From: Candidatus Altimarinota bacterium
GTDB lineage: Bacteria; Patescibacteriota; Gracilibacteria; BD1-5; UBA2023
Reading direction: 5' to 3'
Assembly (NCBI GenBank): GCA_003488655.1
Contig: DNKW01000012.1
Location: 1-13,509, forward strand
DNA: 13,509 nt
Shown here in pieces: positions 7,600 through 13,509 of the stretch; position 1 is the first letter of the stretch, and each line of letters begins with the position of its first letter. The notes below the pieces were generated by a model. That model was not told where the DNA came from. It ran no database searches and saw only the letters and a program-made list of their open reading frames with translations. The translations under genes and the position numbers were made by a program.

Positions 7600-8685
7600 A
7601 TGCTCAATACCATGATTTCAGAATACCCTGAGAGAGACGCTCTTCTCGGTGTCGTTATCGATAATAAGGGTTCCGATTTCTATTACACGGTCGGAACCTA
7701 TCCCGCTATTAAAATCTCTGGGGAAATTATCCTCGTAAACGAAGGTATTGAGATTATCAGTCCCGTTGCTGCAAGAGATTTTGCACAATCGCTCATCACC
7801 AATGATCAACATGAAAAGCTTCTGGAGGCCAAAAATCTGGATTTTTCCTTTCAGTTTCAAGATTCCCGATTTCGTGGAAATATCTCTTTTCAAAATGGGT
7901 GTTATATGACGGTTCTCCGTCTCCTATCGCAAAATATCCCTTCCATCCAAGACTTAGGGCTCCCTCTTATCTATCAGGACATAACCAGGACAGGACAAGG
8001 ACTCATACTTGTAACAGGGCCAACGGGAAGCGGTAAATCCACGACGCTTGCTGCGATGATAAATGAAATAAATACGAATTATGCGAAACATATCATCACT
8101 ATCGAGGATCCTATCGAATATATACATGTCCACAAGAAATCCATTATGGAACAAAAAGAGATAGGGCGGGACGTTCCTGATTATAATACGGCCCTTATCG
8201 GAGCGATGCGTCAAAATCCACAAGTTATTCTCTTTGGAGAGATGCGCGATATGCACGAGATTGAAATGGCACTGAAACTCGCCGAAACGGGGCATTTAGT
8301 ATTCTCTACTCTTCATACGAGAAGTGCCTATCAGACTATTTCCCGTATTATTGATGCCTTCCCATCAGGACAACAAAATCAGGTGCGTCTTCAGCTCGCC
8401 GATACCCTTGTCGCCGTATTTTCACAGCGTCTTCTTAAAAAAAGCGATGGAAGCGGGATGAAACTCGCAAAAGAAATCCTCGTGAAGAATACCGCCATTT
8501 CTCATCTCATCCGAGAAAATGAACTTCATCAAATCCCGTCTATTATGCAAACATCCAGTCGCGAGGGGATGCAAATCATCGAACACGACCTCCTCCAATT
8601 TATCAATGATGGCGACATCACTCTGGAAGAAGGTCTCAAATATGCCAATATGCCGAAGTTTATCAAGGAAAATGTGAATAGCTAA
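7600..8685 (+). CDS. pilT: Type IV pilus retraction ATPase PilT
   Basis: PilT depolymerises the pilus and produces the force for retraction. The 361 residues match the family length. Visible motifs are Walker A GPTGSGKST (140-148, Lys146), the Asp-box ITIEDPIEYIH, Walker B NPQVILFGEMRD, the His-box GHLVFSTLHTRSA, and AISHLIRENELHQIPS, the form taken here of the AIRNLIRE signature that separates PilT from PilB. There are no zinc-binding CxxC pairs, which also fits PilT. I start at the ATG at 7600; an ATG at 7612 is possible, while a frame opening at 7531 would lie inside the pilC end and add a non-family tail. No TGA codon is used. Some divergence from the AIRNLIRE signature (S-H for R-N) leaves PilU-like or a second retraction ATPase possible. 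Confidence 0.92.
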   Translation: MLNTMISEYPERDALLGVVIDNKGSDFYYTVGTYPAIKISGEIILVNEGIEIISPVAARDFAQSLITNDQHEKLLEAKNLDFSFQFQDSRFRGNISFQNGCYMTVLRLLSQNIPSIQDLGLPLIYQDITRTGQGLILVTGPTGSGKSTTLAAMINEINTNYAKHIITIEDPIEYIHVHKKSIMEQKEIGRDVPDYNTALIGAMRQNPQVILFGEMRDMHEIEMALKLAETGHLVFSTLHTRSAYQTISRIIDAFPSGQQNQVRLQLADTLVAVFSQRLLKKSDGSGMKLAKEILVKNTAISHLIRENELHQIPSIMQTSSREGMQIIEHDLLQFINDGDITLEEGLKYANMPKFIKENVNS

Positions 8686-8734
8686 GAGAGTCTAAAAAAA
8701 TTTCACTCTTGGCTTACTATACAAATAGAATGCC

Positions 8735-8896
8735 GTCATCCCGAGCGGAGTGAAACGAAGTCGAGGGATCCCTTTTGGTCAATCATATGGAGCAGAGAAA
8801 TATAAAATCTCTCGTATGATTCAAGTTTGGTAACTTCTTGTAACATAGTATCAAAGCGTTGATCTAAAGGGATTCCTCCGCTACGGTCGGAATGAC
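8735..8896 (+). repeat. Palindromic repeat element between pilT and murI
   Basis: The ends GTCATCCCGAGCGGAG (from 8735) and its diverged complement ending GGTCGGAATGAC (8896) form inverted arms of about 38-48 nt. The left arm has an extra 10 nt or so. Inside are smaller hairpins: AATCATA/TATGATT (8781-8821), AAGTT/AACTT and ATCAA/TTGAT. The arms are of the GTCATCCCGAG...GAGGGATC type, which I recall from dispersed palindromic repeats in many bacteria. The left arm shares the 13-mer GAGTGAAACGAAG with the element inside murD. There is no protein gene in it. It may be a non-autonomous mobile element and might also end pilT transcripts. Confidence 0.75.
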
Positions 8897-8901
8897 AAAA
8901 C

Positions 8902-8907
8902 TATAAA
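8902..8907 (+). promoter_or_regulatory. Possible -10 box before murI
   Basis: TATAAA lies 14 nt before the murI ATG, directly after the repeat element. Transcription would start about 8 nt before the ATG. No -35 box is convincing. Confidence 0.3.
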
Positions 8908-8921
8908 CTAAAACCTTATTT

Positions 8922-9707
8922 ATGATCTGATTCTTTGATTCCTGAATCGGCGGACTCACGGTTCTTCGAGAATTCCGGAAAATACTCCCGGAATATGATT
9001 ACTGTTATTTTGGGGACAATGCCCGATGTCCCTATGGAGATCGGGACGATGCGACGATTCGGCAATATACGGAAGAAGGAGTGGAATTTCTTTTCGACCA
9101 AGGAGCAGAAATCGTCATACTTGCCTGCAATACAGCAACTGCTCATGCTATCAGATATCTTCAACAAGTCAGGTTTCCGGATAAAAAAATCCTCGGCGTA
9201 ACTATTCCTGGTGCGGAACATATTATCGAAGGAGGTTATAGAAAAGTAGGGGTTCTTGCAACAGAATCAACCGTTCGGAATCGAGCTTACAAAGAACGAG
9301 TGCATATCATCGATGATACGGTTCAGATACAGGAAATTGCCGCACCGGAACTTGTTCCTCTCATTGAGAATGGGGTTTTTGAGGGAGTATTGATGGAACA
9401 AATACTCTCAACTCATCTGGGTAAATTCGATGCCGACATCGAGGCTCTCGTTCTTGGATGTACACACTACCCCATTATCCGTCATCATATCGAATCGATA
9501 CTCCCACATATACCTATCATAGATCCCGGATATGAATCGGCCATAAAATTTCGAGAATATCTCATACGACACCCCGAAATTGAAAAAAATCTCTCCCGAT
9601 GAGGAGAGCTGAGCTTTTTCACCAGTGGAGATACAATGAGTTTTATAAAAATCGGAAGGAATATACTAAACAGAGATATAACTCAATTCACCTTCTCTCG
9701 CTCATAG
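8922..9707 (+). CDS. murI: Glutamate racemase
   Basis: MurI converts L-glutamate to D-glutamate, the second residue of the peptidoglycan stem peptide. The 261-residue protein is complete only with three TGA codons as glycine (8928, 8943, 9600). The first two give the N-terminus MIGFFDSGIGGLTVL, the family hallmark, with Asp6 and Ser7 in the active site. Catalytic cysteines are Cys69 (LACNTATA) and Cys180 (LGCTHYPII); YFGDNARCPYG and the HYPII segment also match. The third TGA leads into GELSFFTSGD, the usual C-terminal segment, and the gene ends at TAG 9705. The ATG at 8922 is the first possible start and is fixed by homology. It stands 25 nt after the repeat element, without a Shine-Dalgarno sequence. 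murD follows after 99 nt, so the pair may form a small cell-wall unit. Confidence 0.96.
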
Positions 9708-9794
9708 CATTCAGCGACAGTCCGGAGCGATGGTATTTTTTAAAAAAATTATTAAAAATATTTCTCAAAAAACGAGATTTCCATATAGTGCGTA

Positions 9795-9800
9795 CATAAT
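9795..9800 (+). promoter_or_regulatory. Possible -10 box giving a leaderless murD transcript
   Basis: CATAAT ends 6 nt before the murD ATG, so a transcript from it would start at about the A of the ATG. The 99 nt between murI and murD are A/T-rich, with no gene or clear terminator. No good -35 box is visible, so readthrough from murI is the alternative. Confidence 0.3.
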
Positions 9801-9806
9801 ACAAAT

Positions 9807-11219
9807 ATGATATTTTCTCATTTTTTACAAATGTTCCAAGGGAAAAAAGTTCTTATCTATGGAAAAGGAAGAGTAGGAACCGCACTTAAAAAATTTTGCG
9901 AGTACCATAAGATTTCCGCGGAAATTAAAGATGATTCGGATATTATTGACGGTTTCGACGAGTACGACGTGATAATCCCGTCACCGGGAATCAGTCCATC
10001 CCATAAGATCTATACAACTGGAAAAATCGTCGGGGAATTGGATTTTGTCTATGCATACCTCCCAAAAAACTTCAAGATAATTTCTATAACGGGAACCGAC
10101 GGAAAATCCACAACCGCCTGGATTCTCTACAATCTCTTGAAACAAGAATATGGAGAAGGAAAGGTCTTCCTCTCCGGGAATTTTGAAATCCCTTTCGCTG
10201 AAACCGTGCAAACCATCCAAGAACGCTCATTAAAGAACGGATACATTATCCTCGAAGTTTCGAGTTTTATGGCATACAACATCCAATCATTCCAATCCAC
10301 CCATTCCATTTTCACGAACTTTGAAACCGATCATCTCAATTGGCACTCCAATCTTCAAGACTATTTTAATTCCAAGATACGGCTTTTTGAACATACCATC
10401 GGTACTTCTCTCATCAATGAACAGGTGTTTTCGAGAGCGAAAGAGTTTGGACTCGCACTTCCGAAGGATATTCCAAATGTGCGAGTGTTTGGGGTGGAAA
10501 TTCTCCCTACTGTCATTGTGAGTGAAACGAAGCAATCTCGGATGCAATCCGAAAAAGATGAGATTGCTATGTTGTTACACTCCTCGCAATGACAAAAAAC
10601 ACCCGTTCTCAAAGATAAAACCGATGGAAAAAACATCATCGTCTCCGGACAGAAAAAATATCTCTTGAACGAAACCCGATTCTCAGGAATGCACAATGCG
10701 ATAAATATCCTCTCCTGTGTTCTCGTGGCCAATGTCCTCAAAATATGCTCAAAACGAACTCGAGAATACTTAAAAGACATATCCGGACTCCCCCATCGGC
10801 TCGAACTCGTCACTACGAGAAACGAAGTGCGATTCATCGACGATTCCAAATCCACTTCCGCTCAGAGTCTCATAGCTGCACTCGATTCATTCGGAGATCA
10901 GAAAATATGCCTCATCGCAGGAGGATCGGATAAGTGAGACTCTTTCGAACATCTTGGACAGATTCTCGCAAAGAAAGTGAAACACGCCGAACTTATCGGG
11001 GCGACTCAGGAGATACTCGGAAAAATCTGCGAACAACAAGGGGTTCCCTACCACTCCAGCGAAAGTATGGATGAAGCAGTTTGTCTCTCGGCAAAAACAG
11101 CAAAATCCGGAGATGTCATCCTCCTCTCCCCCGGATGTGCGAGCTTCGGGATGTTCCGCGATTATCTCGATCGGGCGGAGAAGTTTCGGAGAGCGGTGGA
11201 AAAACTTGACTTTATGTAA
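9807..11219 (+). CDS. murD: UDP-N-acetylmuramoyl-L-alanine--D-glutamate ligase, carrying an in-frame repeat insertion
   Basis: MurD adds D-glutamate, the MurI product, to UDP-MurNAc-L-Ala using ATP in the cytoplasm. Motifs appear in order: the N-terminal nucleotide-sugar fold (VLIYGKGRVGTAL and SPGIS), the ATP loop GTDGKSTT (96-103, Lys100), LEVSSFMAYNI, TNFETDHLNWH, GMHNAIN (His296), and DDSKSTS (345-351, Lys348), which corresponds to the MurD DDSKATN. Two TGA codons (10590, 10935) are glycine; the second gives GGSDKGDSF. The product has 470 residues. Residues 236-263 are encoded by a palindromic repeat (10511-10594) that sits in the loop between the DHLNWH part and the GMHN motif, where family members vary. 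All catalytic motifs are kept, so the enzyme is probably active. The ATG follows a -10-like box by 6 nt. Confidence 0.93.
10511..10594 (+). repeat. 84-bp palindromic element inserted in frame in murD
   Basis: The ends are exact inverted repeats, TGTCATTG (10511) and CAATGACA (10594). Inside, AGCAATCTC (10531) pairs with GAGATTGCT (10560-10568), around a small hairpin CGGAT/ATCCG. The left arm shares GAGTGAAACGAAG (10520-10532) with the element at 8735-8896. The length is exactly 28 codons. The arms resemble the GTCATTGCGAG...AAGCAATCTC repeats found scattered in many bacteria. The forward strand has no TAA or TAG in any frame; its four TGA triplets close all three frames under the standard code but none when TGA is glycine. 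The right-arm TGA (10590) is read as Gly262 of MurD. Confidence 0.85.
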
Positions 11220-11222
11220 AAT

Positions 11223-11256
11223 AAAATTATAAGTTAATCATTAAATTATAATTTTT
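11223..11256 (+). terminator. Weak A/T-only hairpin after murD
   Basis: AAAATTATAA (11223-11232) pairs with TTATAATTTT (11246-11255) around a 13-nt loop, right after the murD stop. The stem has no G-C pair, so terminator strength is doubtful, and it overlaps the -10-like TATAAT of the next gene. Confidence 0.35.
11247..11252 (+). promoter_or_regulatory. Possible -10 box before the unknown 590-residue gene
   Basis: A perfect TATAAT ends 10 nt before the ATG at 11263, so the transcript would have a leader of only about 3 nt. No -35 box is evident at the usual distance. Confidence 0.4.
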
Positions 11257-11262
11257 AAACAT

Positions 11263-13035
11263 ATGTGAGGATGTAGCGGGAGAAATTCTCTGATGACACA
11301 TATGCATTCGAAAAATGACGCGTATGGAAGTATTTTGGTGTCAAATCAAGAACGCAGGGTTTCTATCCCTAAGTGAGAGGTAGAACAAGTAAATAAAATT
11401 TCCTCTCAGGAATTTTGTAGCGATACATCCGATATTGTCAAATCAGAAACGGTCAAAAGGATTTTAAAAGTGGTTGGGAATATAATAAACAGAGGAAAGA
11501 TGTGAGAAGAGCACGAGGACATAGAGAAGATTGCAAGCCTCTATGATAAAGTATTCAAGGAGGGCTATCCTATTTCCAAAAAAGAACGAAAAACTTTATT
11601 GGATTTCTTTTCTTTTTTTAGAAAAGATGTTTTGATGACATGAAACACCATACTTTCAAAAATATCCATACTGCAATCAGATGATAATAAAGCGTTTATA
11701 CGAAGATTTCTGGAGGACGAAAAATCTTGAAATTATAACAGCTGGTGATTCATAAACCATATATGAGGTACTGTTTTTAACTATCCTTTTGTTGTTGATA
11801 TCGACATATTCGGATGAGAAAATATCGAATATGTCGACTCAATCGAATGAACCGGAAAATTGTATTTTTATAAAGATTCTGCAGGTTCCTACAGGATATT
11901 TCTCATAAAAGAGGATAATAAAATCATCTATCTCAAAGAAAAGTTTGAACAAGTACCGAAAATTTTGGATAACGGACCTGTTTTTTGAGTAAGAGTAAGA
12001 GGAGCGGATAATGAAAACAGGAGTGATATGCCAGACATAATGGATGAATTCGAAGATATCCAACGCTCTTTTCATTCGCAAATCTGAACGCTCTATAAAT
12101 TCGATTCCAAAACAGACGCACTGGAAGAAATCTACAAGAAAGGATGACTCGTATCGATAGAAGAGCTCGACCATGAGTATGGATTTTTTCAGACTACGAG
12201 CGAATCCGAGAAAAAGTGAGTCATAAAAATAGTGGAAACAGATACTTGAGAATGGAAAGTTTCGGAAATCCTCCAAGAACTCTATGATAAGATCTATATG
12301 TGACCGGACGGATTCATCGTCACAGAAAGAGAGATAAGCGAACTTCAGGAAGATAGTCAGGAGAAAAAAGAAATGATTATATGAATCCATACCGAAGCAT
12401 GGGACGACCGTGCTTATCCGGAAAATAAACTCACAGGGAAAACTCTCCTCGGAGAACAGGGAGTCTTGTGGGATATGCCTTGGTCTCAAATATCAAATTA
12501 CAGTGGTTTTAATCGGGTAAATTTTATCGACAGTACAAATATATGTTCCGTTCTGACTATCGGTTGAAATAATTGCTATGTTTTAAACAAAGAACAACAA
12601 ACTGTTACACCGATAGACTGATTACAATGAGTATATACTACGATTAACAATGACTTCTTTTCTGGTATCCCCACTCTCGTAAAAGAAAATGGGAAATCAT
12701 TTGTAAAAGTGTTTGATACAGATACAAATACGGTGAAAAATCTCATAGAAATACACACTGAAAAAAAACATACTATTCATGTTTCGGGAGAATCCCCTGT
12801 CATAGAGCTATATTTCTTCTGAAAAAATCAATTAGTAGAAACGGAAGAATATTTCTATTTCCATGAATGAAAGCTCTATGATCTCAAAAAGTGATTTGAT
12901 TTGGAAGATGGAAATATATATGAAAAGAGATTTCTTCGAACTTCAAAGGATCTTGGGATTTCTTTCCATGAAGATTTCGGTAAAATAGGTGATTATCTGG
13001 AAGAAATTCAAACTCCTATAACAGTTTATGCATAA
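11263..13035 (+). CDS. Unrecognised 590-residue protein rich in TGA-glycine
   Basis: I do not recognise this protein. The frame is open from ATG 11263 to TAA 13033 only if 22 TGA codons are read as glycine, including codon 2 (MGGCSG). An in-frame TAA at 11242 fixes the start region. There is no signal peptide or membrane segment, so it is probably cytoplasmic. Residues 1-150 look helical and charged. About 150-250 looks strand-rich (TVFNYPFVVDIDIFGG, KLYFYKDSAGSYRIFLI). A motif with the pattern LYDK-x-x-x-x-G-x-I-S-x-x-E recurs at 93-108, 287-302 and 338-357. The C-terminal half (about 375-590) is again strand-rich and aromatic, with short units such as YFYFHEGKLYDLKKGFDLEDG. It has its own -10-like box and ends in a terminator shared with the convergent murA gene. 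TGA makes up a little under half of its glycine codons, far above its neighbours, which suggests a lineage-specific gene. No function is proposed. Confidence 0.8.
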
Positions 13036-13036
13036 C

Positions 13037-13078
13037 ATAGATAATCCCCTTCGGAAATTTCCGAAGGGGATTATCTAT
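13037..13078. terminator. Perfect 42-bp palindrome, bidirectional terminator
   Basis: Two 21-base arms are exact complements, starting ATAGATAATCCCC and centred on GGAAATTTCC. It fills the space between two convergent genes (stops at 13035 and 13084), where one element must serve both strands. There is no long T-run on either side, so termination would rest on the strong stem. Confidence 0.7.
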
Positions 13079-13083
13079 TATGA

Positions 13084-13509
13084 TTACTCCGTTCTCTCTA
13101 TGTTCACCCCGAGCTTTCCGATCTTCCCGATGATATCTTCGTACCCTCGTTCGATGTACTCGACATTGGTGATGTAGGTGTCTCCGGTCGCCACAAGCCC
13201 GGCGATGATCATCGCGACTCCGGCCCGCAGATCCCAGCTGGAGACGGTTGCCCCTCGTAAATGGGTCGGTCCGAATATAAGGGCTTCGTGCGGATTCATG
13301 AGGGCAGGATGTCCTTTCATCTTTTCAAGCTCCACGAGGAAGTTGAGTCGTCCTTCGAACATGATTTCCTGTACCCGAGATATCCCTTCCGCCTGAGAGA
13401 GGAGGATACAGAATACGGACTGGAGATCCGTCGGAAACCCTGGGAACACATTGGTCTGGAACTTCACCGCTTTCAGGTGTTCGCTCCGAAATACCCGAAG
13501 CGTGTCATT
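13084..13509 (-). CDS. murA: UDP-N-acetylglucosamine 1-carboxyvinyltransferase, C-terminal part (partial)
   Basis: MurA transfers enolpyruvate from PEP to UDP-GlcNAc, the first committed step of peptidoglycan synthesis. The 141 visible residues run off the right edge, so roughly the first two thirds of the protein, with the catalytic Cys/Asp loop, are not seen. The match is clear: LRVFRSEHLKAV, then TNVFPGFPTDLQ (family PYPGFPTDMQ), a segment like the usual EnRf (MFEGRLNFLVELEKM), HLRGATVSSWDLRAG for the usual L-x-G-a-x-V-x-A-x-DLRAG, and G-x-T-x-I-x-N-x-x-YIERGYEDI near the end. The frame continues upstream of the GTG at 13467 with family-like sequence to 13509, so that GTG is not the start. 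No TGA codon occurs in this part. The gene converges on the unknown gene at 11263-13035. Confidence 0.95.
   Translation of the reverse strand, partial: NDTLRVFRSEHLKAVKFQTNVFPGFPTDLQSVFCILLSQAEGISRVQEIMFEGRLNFLVELEKMKGHPALMNPHEALIFGPTHLRGATVSSWDLRAGVAMIIAGLVATGDTYITNVEYIERGYEDIIGKIGKLGVNIERTE

Noticed and set aside
8686..8720. Terminator just after pilT (AGAGT...ACTCT)
   Set aside because: Only about five base pairs and no T-run after the right arm; not convincing.
9599..9799. Small open frame overlapping the murI end
   Set aside because: The murI frame itself continues through TGA 9600 with the family C-terminal motif, so this frame is a shadow.
559..11219. Frameshifted or degraded genes (gatA, pilC, murI, murD and others in pieces)
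   Set aside because: All breaks are TGA in a constant frame, at positions where families have glycine; table 25 resolves them without any frameshift.
12283..12336. EF-hand calcium site in the unknown protein (near the residues MGPDGFIVTERE)
   Set aside because: Only the D-G-x-I part fits; the other ligand positions of an EF-hand loop are not acidic.

Overview
The window reads as chromosomal DNA from a candidate-phyla-radiation bacterium in which TGA codes for glycine (translation table 25), so Gracilibacteria (BD1-5) or Absconditabacteria (SR1). The evidence is direct. Read with the standard code, GatA, PilC, MurI, MurD and three other genes are each broken at TGA. Read as glycine, the pieces join into full-length proteins, and the TGAs fall on glycines the families conserve (MurI FFDSGIGG, the Gat[13 protein letters not shown] segment, the phosphatase PGGLALG segment). 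I count 42 in-frame TGA codons in seven genes. Every gene end visible uses TAA or TAG.

Layout, left to right. (1) 1-180: tail of a YraN/UPF0102-like gene, then a hairpin terminator. (2) 213-558: no protein gene. It holds a strongly structured, pseudoknot-capable RNA candidate (277-471) with its own promoter-like sequence, then a promoter-like sequence whose spacer is a run of 13 A. (3) 559-1386: a secreted or anchored surface protein built from phage-tail-fibre-like modules. (4) 1480-2922: gatA, alone, with a palindromic terminator after it. (5) 3108-8685: a type IV pilus motor cluster, pilB - SpoIIE/PP2C-type phosphatase - pilC - pilT, closely spaced and all on the + strand. (6) 8735-8896: a palindromic repeat element. 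(7) 8922-11219: peptidoglycan precursor genes murI and murD. MurD carries a second palindromic element inserted in frame. (8) 11263-13035: a 590-residue protein I do not recognise, with 22 TGA-glycine codons. (9) 13037-13078: a perfect 42-bp palindrome between convergent genes, then the C-terminal part of murA on the - strand, cut by the window edge.

How the parts work together. PilB (extension ATPase), PilC (inner-membrane platform) and PilT (retraction ATPase) form the core of a dynamic pilus. The phosphatase lies between pilB and pilC, which suggests that pilus activity or a partner switch is controlled by protein dephosphorylation; this is inference. The tail-fibre-like surface protein could serve adhesion to a host cell. 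MurI, MurD and MurA show that the cell makes its own peptidoglycan precursors. GatA indicates the indirect route to Gln-tRNA (or Asn-tRNA).

Two general traits stand out. No gene start has a recognisable Shine-Dalgarno sequence, and several starts lie only 6-14 nt behind a -10-like box, so leaderless or near-leaderless mRNAs are likely. Terminators are long palindromes, most centred on AAATTT. The most unusual observations are the in-frame repeat inside murD, whose reading frame depends on the recoded TGA, the pseudoknot RNA candidate, the homopolymer promoter spacer before the surface protein, and the phosphatase embedded in the pilus cluster.
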